A stretch of 64,000 nt of DNA from Prevotella communis (GTDB taxonomy: Bacteria > Bacteroidota > Bacteroidia > Bacteroidales > Bacteroidaceae): positions 1,426,001-1,490,000 of the forward strand of contig NZ_CP091792.1 in assembly GCF_022024115.1 (NCBI RefSeq). Direction: 5' to 3'. The translations under genes and the position numbers were made by a program. The notes under the pieces were generated by a model. That model was not told the DNA's origin. It did not search any database and saw only the letters and a list, made by a program, of their open reading frames with translations. This document shows positions 50,333 to 58,270 of this stretch, one piece after another. How positions within the stretch are numbered: position 1 is the stretch's first letter; each line of letters starts with the position of its first letter.

Positions 50333-51277
50333 ATGAAAAAGTTAATTATTGTATTAGCAATGCTGATGCTCGCAGCAATGGCAATGACAATTATGACATC
50401 TTGTTCAAAAAGTGCAAAACTTGAAAAAGCAGCTAAGGCGCAAATGGAGGCAACTTTCAAAGAAATGGCAAGAGACCCATCCAGTGTCAATTTATCGAAT
50501 ATAGAAACGGTCTATAGTGATGACTCTTTATGCATTCTTCATTGTGACTTCTCGGCCAAGAACGGACTCGGTGCAGAGGTTAAGGATAAATGTGAATACA
50601 TCTTCATAAGTTGTAATGGCAAGAACTATGAATCATACATGGAGATAAACAAGAACGAAGAAGGTATTTATGTTAGTCCTGAGAAGTATGAAAAAGACAA
50701 GAAGGGAACAATTTACGAACCACTATCTTATGAAGAGGGTTTAAGATACCTTGCTGCAATTTATGTAAATAGTAAAGGAAGAGAGGCTGGTGTTAATGAC
50801 GGAGAAGATTTCAATATTCCAGTCCCAACCGGAACAGGTTCATGGGAACTCAGGGCATATCAGGATGAGTTTGGTGAAAAGGGGTCACAAAAGTATTTGT
50901 TATTGATGGGTAATGGCGTATTTAGCAATTCTGCTACAACAAATTCTAGAATGACAGCAATTCTGTATATGGATAAAGATGAATTCTCTTTCAAATTGAT
51001 AGAGTATGATTCAAGCGTAGTAAAGTCAGATGATTCATATAGATATCGCATCAAAGATTCTGATGGCGACGTCTACGAAATGACTCTTTACAATAGTGAT
51101 TCATCTGGACAGATGTCATCATGGGGTTCTGAAGATATGAAGAAAATGGAAGAAATACTTGCCAAAGGTGGAATGATTACAGTATCTGTAAAAGAAAGAA
51201 ATGCTTATTCAACACCAGATACATATCTTTTCAAACTAAATGTTGATGGTTACACGAAAGCTAAGTCTTTTCTATAA
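50333..51277 (+). CDS. Lipoprotein of unknown function
   Basis: ATG 50333 (or 50327) gives a lipoprotein signal (MLAAMAMTIMTSCSKS); about 314 aa. After a helical stretch (KAAKAQMEATFKEMARDP) come two beta-rich regions, the second (about residues 160-314) with GTGSWELRAYQDEFGEKGSQ. No family is recognised. The AT-rich composition matches its neighbour, so both may have arrived together. Confidence 0.65.
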   Translation: MKKLIIVLAMLMLAAMAMTIMTSCSKSAKLEKAAKAQMEATFKEMARDPSSVNLSNIETVYSDDSLCILHCDFSAKNGLGAEVKDKCEYIFISCNGKNYESYMEINKNEEGIYVSPEKYEKDKKGTIYEPLSYEEGLRYLAAIYVNSKGREAGVNDGEDFNIPVPTGTGSWELRAYQDEFGEKGSQKYLLLMGNGVFSNSATTNSRMTAILYMDKDEFSFKLIEYDSSVVKSDDSYRYRIKDSDGDVYEMTLYNSDSSGQMSSWGSEDMKKMEEILAKGGMITVSVKERNAYSTPDTYLFKLNVDGYTKAKSFL

Positions 51278-51345
51278 TGATGCTAAAAGAGATTACCTCT
51301 CCCCCCACGATTCACATGTGACTTGAAAATTTTATAAATATTTAT

Positions 51346-51387
51346 CCCGTTCTACCATAAAAAGAGCGGGATTTTTTAGTATCTTTG
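51346..51387 (+). promoter_or_regulatory. Terminator-promoter cassette, copy B
   Basis: The hairpin CCCGTTCT...AGAGCGGG (51346-51370), six T and -7 TATCTTTG (51380-51387) are the same as at 7782-7823 with equal spacing. It drives the three-gene operon. Confidence 0.8.
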
Positions 51388-51419
51388 CACTCCAAAAGAT
51401 TTAGAGGTAAAAAGATCGT

Positions 51420-52409
51420 ATGTCAAAATTCGCACAATACTACGCAAAGTACAAGCACGACGCAGGCTGTTATGACTGGGAACAGCGACAACAACATCTT
51501 GGTGCTCTCTTCGATAAGGATGAGAGCATCGAGTTTTATTTGGGAGAAGGTACCGACCGCAAGGTTTACAAGCATAAGGTGTATCATTTGAAGTCAGCAC
51601 CAGGTATCACGGTGATGCGATTTGCCAATGATATTGACATACCCGTAGAGCGCGACTTTGAACCTGCGATGGCCAAGGATGAACCTTCATGTTTCGTCAT
51701 TATCGACAATCGCGACCATCTCCGCACCGTTGCCATCCAGAAGCGAAAGAAGGCCTTCAGTAATACGCACAAGGTGGCGAAGATCATGTCTTTTGTCATA
51801 GACCAGCAGTTGTTCAAGGATCATTGTTATGGATTCGAGATTCTGCCCGACTACTATCCTGTTGACCTCTTCAAGGTATGGGAGCAACAGCAGGCACATG
51901 CCCAGCAGATGCGTTTTGGAACGCCTGAGATGGAGAAGGACGAGATTCTGAGGAAGGTGGAGGCATTGAAGGTCAAGAATCGCGACTATTTCGACGATTC
52001 CATCATGGGGGCACTCCTGGAGGTGCTCTATGCACAGAAGCAGGCTAAGTATAAAGGGCATTATACGGTGATGCCGGAAGACAAAAAGACGGCCCTCTAT
52101 GTTGACAAGAGCAGCGTGTATATGCGTAATCTGCTGACATTAGCCGATGCACTTGACGAGCCTGTGGAACTGATAACCAACGATGGCGGCACGTTCCGTT
52201 GTTTTATTGACAACGATGAAGGCAATACAGATAAGATTGTCAGTCATGAGTTCAACGAGAACTTCTTGGATATGCTTTTCAAGACGAAGAAGAAAGATGG
52301 CAGCAATATAGAGCACGAAGACCGTCTGAAAGCCGAGGAAGAGGTGATAGGGCTGATGAACAGCATGAAGCATGAAGTGACTGACGAAGAGGAGGAACAG
52401 GCTGCATGA
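51420..52409 (+). CDS. Unknown protein, first gene of a three-gene operon
   Basis: The 329-aa soluble protein shows no signal or TM. Segments are FVIIDNRDHLRTVAIQKRKK, KVAKIMSFVIDQQLFKDHCY and FEILPDYYPVDLFKVWEQQQ. The C-terminal half is acidic and helical (LKAEEEVIGLMNSMKHEVTD). No known family is recognised. It overlaps the next gene by 4 nt (ATGA), so the operon is tightly coupled. It has the look of an accessory phage-response or unknown conserved Bacteroidetes gene (inference from position only). Confidence 0.65.
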   Translation: MSKFAQYYAKYKHDAGCYDWEQRQQHLGALFDKDESIEFYLGEGTDRKVYKHKVYHLKSAPGITVMRFANDIDIPVERDFEPAMAKDEPSCFVIIDNRDHLRTVAIQKRKKAFSNTHKVAKIMSFVIDQQLFKDHCYGFEILPDYYPVDLFKVWEQQQAHAQQMRFGTPEMEKDEILRKVEALKVKNRDYFDDSIMGALLEVLYAQKQAKYKGHYTVMPEDKKTALYVDKSSVYMRNLLTLADALDEPVELITNDGGTFRCFIDNDEGNTDKIVSHEFNENFLDMLFKTKKKDGSNIEHEDRLKAEEEVIGLMNSMKHEVTDEEEEQAA

Positions 52410-53167
52410 TAGTACGATTAGAAAAGGAACAGCAAAAATCAGCCCGTAGGAAGTTGCTCGCAGATCCGGTGTATATCATCAGCCACGACGCACTCAGAAA
52501 GATGAAACAAGACGGGCATACACAGTTGTCGCCGGTAGAATTATTCCTCTCTGCTCAGGAGTTATGTGAGACGTTGCTTGCTTTGCCAGATGTTATGGAG
52601 GGCTTGGATGACGAGATAGACGATTTGGAAGATGAAGCCGAGGGCGAAAATGATGCCATGCTCATTATGACACTAGCTACAGCTCAGTTGCAAGCACGAA
52701 GCAAGAAATGTGTCGGCATAGATATCCGAAAGATAATCTTTCACATCTACGAGCGTTTGGATGGTCACGATCTTTTGTGGCCTCTCATTGAGCAAATGAC
52801 CAACAAAGAAGATGCCCGTTGGCTTGAAGGCAAGAAATCAAATCTGCTGAACTACGAGTTGCAGGAGATAAAGCTGAATGGTGGTGGGTCGGAAGAAGTC
52901 AAGCAGTTGTTTGCTGATATGGTGGAGTGTTCCGACAAAATGGATAAAGAAACCATTAAGGGGAATCTATTGTTTCTTAACCGCTATAATATTGACCACA
53001 ATCATGCTTACGACAAAGAGGTTATAGCTCTCTTCGATAAGTTTGGCATCAAGAGTACCACAATCATCAAGCCTAAGGAATACGTTAGTACAAAGATTGT
53101 GGATACTGAAATTCAGAATGTAGAAGCTGGAGGCACAGGGGTAATTAAAGAAATGAAAAAAGACTAA
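52406..53167 (+). CDS. Unknown protein, second gene, with NVEAGGTGV tail
   Basis: The 253-aa protein is helical (LADPVYIISHDALRKMKQDG, QLSPVELFLSAQELCETLLA), with an acidic stretch DDEIDDLEDEAEGEND. The end KIVDTEIQNVEAGGTGVIKE matches the segment KIVENEIGNVEEGGIGVQKI near the start of the third protein. Shared tail/head motifs suggest that the two bind each other or a common partner. No family is recognised. Confidence 0.65.
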   Translation: MIVRLEKEQQKSARRKLLADPVYIISHDALRKMKQDGHTQLSPVELFLSAQELCETLLALPDVMEGLDDEIDDLEDEAEGENDAMLIMTLATAQLQARSKKCVGIDIRKIIFHIYERLDGHDLLWPLIEQMTNKEDARWLEGKKSNLLNYELQEIKLNGGGSEEVKQLFADMVECSDKMDKETIKGNLLFLNRYNIDHNHAYDKEVIALFDKFGIKSTTIIKPKEYVSTKIVDTEIQNVEAGGTGVIKEMKKD

Positions 53168-53874
53168 TGGATATAGACATCAAAGAACTGATAAAGGCTG
53201 CTGCCGAAGGTTTCGACCTAAGTAACTTCAAGGGCGATGTGGTCGGCGTGAAGATTGTTGAGAATGAAATCGGCAATGTTGAGGAAGGCGGCATTGGCGT
53301 TCAAAAAATATATGGTGACATCCCACAGAAAGCTACAGAAGGAAAGTCTGGCAAAAAGAAAGGTTCTGGAACCAAAGAACAAAAGCCACCCAAGGAACGT
53401 GAAATCATGACCTTCAGCCGAAAAAGTTGTGTGACTGATGGCCACTTGACTGTTCTGTTTATGAAATTGACTGAGGATGGTTGGATAGAGGGCAACGATG
53501 CCGACTTCAAAGCACTATTCTCTGGAAAGAGAGACGCAGACTGCGCTCTGACATGGACAGCCAAGTATGGCAAAGGTACGCTTGTTGACTTGTTCAAGAA
53601 ACTTGTTGCCGAAGGGCTAATATTTGTGGCTGACGGATTCACTATTCCTTCTATACTCGAAGGCCATTTCAAAGACAAATCTGGTAAGTGGCTGACTGGA
53701 CTTGATAATGGCGACCCTGTTAACAACAAGGCTCTGCCAGTAATCCAAGAGTGCATCATAATTCTCAATGCCAGTGTTGACAGGCTAATCAATGGTGACT
53801 TTGACGAGGATGAGGAATCGCGTTCTGAATATGACCGATATGACCAACAGGATATGCATTGGCATAAGAAATAA
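53167..53874 (+). CDS. Unknown protein, third gene, with NVEEGGIGV head
   Basis: The 235-aa protein opens with ELIKAAAEGFDLSNFKGDVV and the motif ENEIGNVEEGGIGV (about residues 33-46). A Lys-rich linker leads to a domain (about 80-215) with VTDGHLTVLFMKLTEDGWIE and DADCALTWTAKYGKGTLVDL. An acidic end (DEDEESRSEYDRYDQQD) closes it. Its start overlaps the stop of the second gene by one base. The function is unknown. Confidence 0.65.
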   Translation: MDIDIKELIKAAAEGFDLSNFKGDVVGVKIVENEIGNVEEGGIGVQKIYGDIPQKATEGKSGKKKGSGTKEQKPPKEREIMTFSRKSCVTDGHLTVLFMKLTEDGWIEGNDADFKALFSGKRDADCALTWTAKYGKGTLVDLFKKLVAEGLIFVADGFTIPSILEGHFKDKSGKWLTGLDNGDPVNNKALPVIQECIIILNASVDRLINGDFDEDEESRSEYDRYDQQDMHWHKK

Positions 53875-53880
53875 ATAGCT

Positions 53881-54034
53881 TTCGGGAAATCCTTCGGGAA
53901 ACTGAAACTTTTTTGATAAATTTTCTCGCATAGCGGAATCTCTTTGAAACACAAGAGGTTCCGTTTCTTTTTTATTCTCTATTCAAGGTGGCTTTTGGGC
54001 GTTCCCCGAAAGTTTACCCGAACGTTTTCCCGAA
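53881..54034. repeat. Inverted 12-bp arrays TTCGGGAAA / TTCCCGAA
   Basis: TTCGGGAAA lies at 53881 and 53893 (period 12). Inverted TTCCCCGAA, TTACCCGAA and TTTCCCGAA lie at 54002, 54014 and 54026 (period 12). Between them lies the operon terminator. Confidence 0.8.
53934..53973 (+). terminator. Terminator of the three-gene operon
   Basis: CGGAA-T-CTCTT pairs with AAGAG-G-TTCCG around an 8-nt loop and is followed by a T-rich run. Confidence 0.8.
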
Positions 54035-54137
54035 GAAACGTGGGCTTAGTCGGGGATTACGGAGGTTGCCTCGAAAAGAGCACTTCCACCGAACAACTTT
54101 AAGACCCCGCTCGAAGGAAGCGGTAACAATTGAGAGT

Positions 54138-54293
54138 ATGGCACGAGATTTAATGTGTGGAAAGCGTATCTACGACAGAATGAAGAATCAAGCCCGCCAG
54201 CAACTGGCATTGATGAATCGTTGTAGAATGCACAGACAAGGAGGCAAAGGAGTGGTTAATCAGCCTTTCTATGTACAATTTCTTAATCGCTAA
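54138..54293 (+). CDS. Small basic protein (51 aa), unknown
   Basis: ATG 54138 (MARDLMCGKRIYDRMKNQAR) is preferred, because the same frame upstream (from 53988) runs through the TTCCCGAA repeats and has no plausible start site. The product is Arg/Lys/Gln-rich. It may be a nucleic-acid-binding micro-protein. It lies about 100 nt before the DUF3987-associated genes, and the coding call is tentative. Confidence 0.4.
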   Translation: MARDLMCGKRIYDRMKNQARQQLALMNRCRMHRQGGKGVVNQPFYVQFLNR

Positions 54294-54397
54294 CAAACCA
54301 AAAGTTTAATCTGAGACGAAAGCAGGATGCGGGAAGTCTCGCGAGTGAAAAGGATCCAATTTCAGCACTTGCCGAATCTCGCTAAAGTTTCAGAAAA

Positions 54398-54844
54398 ATG
54401 AATCCAGAAAAATTTAACGAACAGATTTTGAACAACGCAGTCCAGATGGACGCAAGTGTTAACTTCCAGTTGAACGGCAACATGCTGATAGTGCCGTGCC
54501 CGTGGGAGGACGACAAGCAGGTGACCAACGGAGAGCGTGTACGTTATCGTGGTGGCATCGAGGTGGATGCCGACGGTCGCACCCAGGTGAAGCGCTACAA
54601 GGTCGGCAGCAAGGGACCACTCCACGAGACCCTCTACGAGACGGCCCACGGGGCAGTGAAGATGACTCGCCCTCAAATACGTCCCAGCGATGGTCACCGA
54701 CGCATTAACGAGGAATACGTCTATGTCATGTTCAAGTTCCCGAAGAAATACGGACTGGCGCTGACCAAGGCCCTCTATCAGGAGGAGGCCGACGAGATTA
54801 TGTCTTACTTTAAAACACGCAAGGAGGAAACGCTATGGAAATGA
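54398..54844 (+). CDS. Unknown protein coupled to the DUF3987 gene
   Basis: The 148-aa protein has NFQLNGNMLIVPCPWEDDKQ, IEVDADGRTQVKRYKVGSKG and EYVYVMFKFPKKYGLALTKA. It overlaps the primase-like gene by 10 nt, so the two are translated together. No family is recognised. Its position upstream of the primase resembles the place of the small OB-like and Bro-N genes in module 2, but no similarity is seen. Confidence 0.65.
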   Translation: MNPEKFNEQILNNAVQMDASVNFQLNGNMLIVPCPWEDDKQVTNGERVRYRGGIEVDADGRTQVKRYKVGSKGPLHETLYETAHGAVKMTRPQIRPSDGHRRINEEYVYVMFKFPKKYGLALTKALYQEEADEIMSYFKTRKEETLWK

Positions 54845-57135
54845 TTTTGGAACGATTGATGTTTACATGCATAGGCAAGGGACACGGCGCCCCTTGCTTA
54901 CCAGCCAACCGCGAGGATTGGGAAAAACTTCGCCGCGAGCCTTGGCTGAAAGAGATGTGTGAAAGGATAGAGCGTGGCGACGAGCAGTTGAAGCATCGGC
55001 TGCCGGTGTGGACACCCCACTGCGCCGAGTTCAAGAATAATCATCGTGCCATTGCCGATGCGGTGCGTCCGCTGAACCGACTGATGCTGGATTTTGACGA
55101 GAAGGGTCACACGGACGAAATCTGTGCCCGACTCTTGGAGCAGTCGCCGTTGGTGCCGCTGCTGATAGAGGAAAGCGTTCGTCGTGGCACTCATGTGCTC
55201 GTTGAGTTGCCCGACGGCATGACGGTCGACCAGGCTCAGCAGCTGATGCAGGAGGCTACGGGCTTTGAGCCGGATGCCGCGGTGAAGGATGTTTCGAGGT
55301 GCATCTATATGGTGCCCGAGGACCATACGAAGTATGTCAGCGACAAGCTGTTTGAGGTCTCTGAGGACTGTGAGCGCAAAAGTGAGCCGACATCCGATGA
55401 GGGCTGCGAGCTGAAGAGCCTGCCGACATCCGAAGCCGCACAAGAACCCCATACGGAGCTGATGTTCAAGGGCATCCCTTATACCTCTATTATAGCAGAG
55501 TGGTGGCATCGCAACGGCGGAGAGCCGGCCGAAGGCGAGCGCAACGTGAAACTACACAAGTTGGCCGTCAGTCTTCGTGCTATCTGCGACAACAAGAAAG
55601 AGGTGCTGATGCAGGTGATGCCCCGATTCGGACTCTCCGACGTTGAACTTCGCAGCGTGGTCGACTCGGCTTGCAAGGAGACGCCCAAGGGCATTTCAAA
55701 GATGATGCAAGGCATTGTAAGTGCGCTGGAAATGGGTATCTCTTCAGACGAAATCGAGGATGTCGAGGCGGTTCGGGCAGAGACTGGTGTGAAGGTCAAT
55801 GTCAAAGCGTTACCAATGGGCCTTAAAGAGTCGCTGGCGGGTGTTCCCGTGTCGATGCACATGCCGGTGCTCTGTGGTGTGCTGCCCATTGCAGCGGCCT
55901 ATGCCGACCAGGTGATGGTGGAGTATTGTGACGGCAACTTGCAGCACCTGGGACTGATGTCGATTATACGTGGTGAACAGGCTTCTAACAAGTCGGTGGT
56001 GAAGAATGCCATCGATGTATGGAAACGTCAGTTCGATGAGGAAGACGCCCTTGCCCGCAAGCGCGAGGAGGAGTGGAAGGAGCGCAAGAAGGGGCGCAAG
56101 GCCAACGAGAAGGCGCCCGACGACCCGAAGGTGCTGATAAGGATGGTGCCGGTGACGGTCTCGTGTTCTACTTTGCTCAAGCGCTTCAAGAATGCTCAGG
56201 GTCACACCCTCTACAGCTTTGGTGAGGAACTCGACACCCTGCGTAAAACCAACGGTGCCGGCTCGTGGAGCTCAAAGTACGACATCTACCGCCTGAGCTT
56301 TGACAAAGGTGAGTGGGGTCAGGATTACAACTCGGATGCCGCAGAGTCGGGAGTGGTGAAGGTGGCCTACAACTGGACGATGCTCGGCACCAACGGAGCA
56401 CTCAGAAAGTGCTTTAAGTCGGACAACATAGAGAACGGTCTTTCTAGCCGAATCCTCGTGGCCGAGATGCCCGACAGCAGTTTCTCGAAGATGCCCAAGT
56501 TTGGCCGTCGTTCGGCCGGGGATGAAGCCATGATACAAGAGGCCGTCACCCGACTGCGTGCGTTCTCCGGACTCATAGACACCCCGCGTCTGCGCAAGGC
56601 CATCGAGCAGTGGGTGGAGCAGAAACGCGTAGAGGCTGCCAAGGACATCGACCACGTGAAGGATACTTATCGTAAGCGTGCTGCCGTCATCGGTTTCCGG
56701 TGCGGGGTGATCTTTCACTTGCTGGAGACCCACCCCCAGCCCCTCCCTGTGAGGGATGGGAGTGGTCAGACTCAAGTAAAAGAACTATCTACGCCCCTCC
56801 CTCACAGGGAGGGGAAGGGGGAGAGTCGAAACTGTATCAAGTTTGCGCTGATGATGGCCGAGTATTGTCTTTCTCAGCAGATAAAAGCATTCGGCGAGGC
56901 ATTGCAGAATCAATATGTTGATGCCAGGGAGGAGTGTCAGCGATATGGTGCCAACCACTCCGTGTTCGACCAGCTTGCACCCACTTTTACCCTCGATGAC
57001 CTGCGAGCCTTGAAGCGCGGCTACTGCTCGGAATCGGCCATGCGCATGATTATCTCTCGATGGATGCGCGACGGATGGATTAGCAAAACCGACCGCTACC
57101 ACTGGAGTAAGGTAAAAGTGAATAGTGAAAAGTGA
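54835..57135 (+). CDS. BT4734-like / DUF3987 primase-helicase-like protein, copy 2
   Basis: The 766-aa protein starts with a BT4734-like domain (about residues 60-175) carrying LMLDFDEKG, GTHVLVELP and KDVSRCIYMVP. These match the D-x-D, x-H and K-D-x-x-R pattern seen in copy 1. The DUF3987 half (about 320-760) has the P-loop-like GEQASNKSVVKNA, where Asn replaces the last Gly, so ATP binding is uncertain. At about 631-664 an in-frame palindromic repeat adds HPQPLPVRDGSGQTQ and TPLPHREGKGES. A TGTAACA array follows the gene. Confidence 0.8.
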   Translation: MEMILERLMFTCIGKGHGAPCLPANREDWEKLRREPWLKEMCERIERGDEQLKHRLPVWTPHCAEFKNNHRAIADAVRPLNRLMLDFDEKGHTDEICARLLEQSPLVPLLIEESVRRGTHVLVELPDGMTVDQAQQLMQEATGFEPDAAVKDVSRCIYMVPEDHTKYVSDKLFEVSEDCERKSEPTSDEGCELKSLPTSEAAQEPHTELMFKGIPYTSIIAEWWHRNGGEPAEGERNVKLHKLAVSLRAICDNKKEVLMQVMPRFGLSDVELRSVVDSACKETPKGISKMMQGIVSALEMGISSDEIEDVEAVRAETGVKVNVKALPMGLKESLAGVPVSMHMPVLCGVLPIAAAYADQVMVEYCDGNLQHLGLMSIIRGEQASNKSVVKNAIDVWKRQFDEEDALARKREEEWKERKKGRKANEKAPDDPKVLIRMVPVTVSCSTLLKRFKNAQGHTLYSFGEELDTLRKTNGAGSWSSKYDIYRLSFDKGEWGQDYNSDAAESGVVKVAYNWTMLGTNGALRKCFKSDNIENGLSSRILVAEMPDSSFSKMPKFGRRSAGDEAMIQEAVTRLRAFSGLIDTPRLRKAIEQWVEQKRVEAAKDIDHVKDTYRKRAAVIGFRCGVIFHLLETHPQPLPVRDGSGQTQVKELSTPLPHREGKGESRNCIKFALMMAEYCLSQQIKAFGEALQNQYVDAREECQRYGANHSVFDQLAPTFTLDDLRALKRGYCSESAMRMIISRWMRDGWISKTDRYHWSKVKVNSEK
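56727..56827 (+). repeat. In-frame palindromic repeat inside DUF3987 copy 2
   Basis: A complete element of about 100 bp: CACCCCCAGCCCCTCCCTGT, GGGAGTGGTCAGACTCAA, then CTATCTACGCCCCTCCCTCA and AGGGAGGGGAAGGGGGAGAG. It sits at a different place in the protein than in copy 1, so the insertions are independent. Confidence 0.85.
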
Positions 57136-57186
57136 AAAATTTGCTTCCGCTTTGTAAAAGCGAGCAGAGCTCGAGCGGCTTCCGCT

Positions 57187-57218
57187 TTGTAACAAAGTAA
57201 CTTTGTAACATTGTAACA
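57187..57218. repeat. TTGTAACA satellite array of module 3, right
   Basis: TTGTAACA, AAGTAACT, TTGTAACA and TTGTAACA (period 8) lie about 50 nt after the DUF3987 stop. This is the inverse orientation of the array at 44059, with the same consensus as element 3. Confidence 0.88.
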
Positions 57219-57228
57219 TTAAGCATTT

Positions 57229-57687
57229 ATGGAATTGATTTTAGAACGTATAGCAAAACGCAGGACCTACACGATAGGTCGTCTGTACATCCGCCGCCAA
57301 GTGGTGGATGAATATCTGACCGGCACAGCCGATGACTATTTTTGCGACACACTGGAACCTACCTGGCGCGACTACAAGAATGGGGCCTACAAGGTGAAAG
57401 GTCGCTCGGCCATCCCCGAAGGCCGCTACGCAGTGGTTATCTCGTATTCGCCCAAGTTCAAGCAGTGGCTGCCCATCCTGCTTGGTGGCCCTGAGTTCAA
57501 CCGCAAATGGCAGGGCATACGCATCCATGCGGGCAACACGGCCCAGGATACCGAAGGTTGCATACTGGTGGGCAAGAACAAACTGGTGGGGCAGGTGGTG
57601 GACAGCCGCATATGGACTCATCGTCTCAAGCAGAAAATTGTTGAGGCAAAGGGTAGGGGTGAGCCCGTCTGGCTCACCATCAGGTGA
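57229..57687 (+). CDS. DUF5675 family protein (peptidoglycan-enzyme-like)
   Basis: The 152-aa protein has the DUF5675 hallmark IRIHAGNTAQDTEGCILVGK with the conserved His and Cys. FCDTLEPTWRDYKNGAYKVK and IPEGRYAVVISYSPKF are further matches. The His...Gly-Cys arrangement recalls YkuD-like L,D-transpeptidases. Such genes are common in phage lysis regions. It starts 10 nt after the iteron array and has no signal peptide. It fills the position of the P5-like lysozyme of module 2. Confidence 0.82.
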   Translation: MELILERIAKRRTYTIGRLYIRRQVVDEYLTGTADDYFCDTLEPTWRDYKNGAYKVKGRSAIPEGRYAVVISYSPKFKQWLPILLGGPEFNRKWQGIRIHAGNTAQDTEGCILVGKNKLVGQVVDSRIWTHRLKQKIVEAKGRGEPVWLTIR

Positions 57688-57698
57688 AAATAAAGGGG

Positions 57699-57733
57699 AG
57701 GGACGGTCGGCGCGGCCTGTGAGACCGTCCCTT
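57699..57733. repeat. GC-rich hairpin sharing 23 nt with the cyclophilin gene
   Basis: AGGGACGGTC/GACCGTCCCT forms a 10-bp stem. The 23 bases from 57699 to 57721 equal 41993-42015 inside the cyclophilin gene. Confidence 0.7.
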
Positions 57734-57806
57734 GCCCACTTGCTTAAAAATGTTGTCGTCAGGAAAAAAAGTAGTCTCAAAATTTGTAGGTAAGAAAAAA
57801 AATGAC

Positions 57807-57814
57807 TACCTTTG
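57807..57814 (+). promoter_or_regulatory. tRNA-Lys promoter
   Basis: The -7 box TACCTTTG is about 24 nt before the tRNA. Confidence 0.75.
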
Positions 57815-57837
57815 CACCCGCTAAACAAGAAAACGAT

Positions 57838-57910
57838 GCACCCGTAGCTCAGTTGGTAGAGCACCTGACTCTTAATCAGGGTGTCCAGAGTTCGAACCTC
57901 TGCGGGTGTA
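57838..57910 (+). tRNA. tRNA-Lys (anticodon CTT)
   Basis: The cloverleaf is complete: acceptor GCACCCG/CGGGTGT, D arm GCTC/GAGC, anticodon stem CCTGA/TCAGG with loop CTCTTAA (anticodon CTT) and T stem CAGAG/CTCTG. CCA is not encoded. An integrase gene lies 360 bp downstream, and a 26-nt copy of its 3' end lies at 43952. Confidence 0.95.
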
Positions 57911-57922
57911 CTAGACAAAAGA

Positions 57923-57957
57923 TTAAGTGGTGAGAGAAATCTCACCACTAATTGTTT
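57923..57957 (+). terminator. Hairpin after tRNA-Lys
   Basis: TTAAGTGGTGAG/CTCACCACTAA with loop AGAAAT is followed by TTGTTTT. It differs from the terminator next to the tRNA fragment at 43985, as expected if this side belongs to the integrated element. Confidence 0.7.
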
Positions 57958-58040
57958 TAAAACTAGTCGGTTACACTTTACAACGAATTGATTTTAAGTC
58001 GGTTAGAGAATTCCAATCAAATGTTGAACCCCGCAGTTCA

Positions 58041-58156
58041 TTTGGAATTACATGGAAAATTTTGGAACGGCTTGGAATCGTTTGGAACGATTTGGAATCT
58101 TTTGGAAATGGTTTTTTGATACCATTCTTGATACCGCCCCCTGCGATTTTGATACC
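58041..58156. repeat. Seven 10-bp TTTGGAA repeats and three TTGATACC repeats
   Basis: TGGAA recurs at exact 10-bp steps in seven decamers starting at 58041 through 58101. TTGATACC follows at 58116, 58128 and 58149. They lie between the tRNA attachment site and the integrase, where arm-type or excisionase sites are expected. Confidence 0.85.
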
Positions 58157-58270
58157 AGCTCCCTTGAATTAAGCTTTTCAGGGCGAGTTTGAAGTTCGAT
58201 AGTATCAAAAAAGGCTGCTTCGAATTAACCGAAAATCCCATTTGTCTGCACAAAAAAAAGTATTGTTACT

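Noticed and set aside
53988..54137. Upstream extension of the 51-aa basic protein
   Set aside because: The extension is translated from TTCCCGAA repeats and is not protein-like.
43952..57911. Simple attL/attR pair of the prophage integrase at 58271
   Set aside because: For a plus-strand tRNA the displaced 3' fragment should lie on the far right side of the element; here it is on the left, so it cannot be the partner end of a single integration of that prophage.
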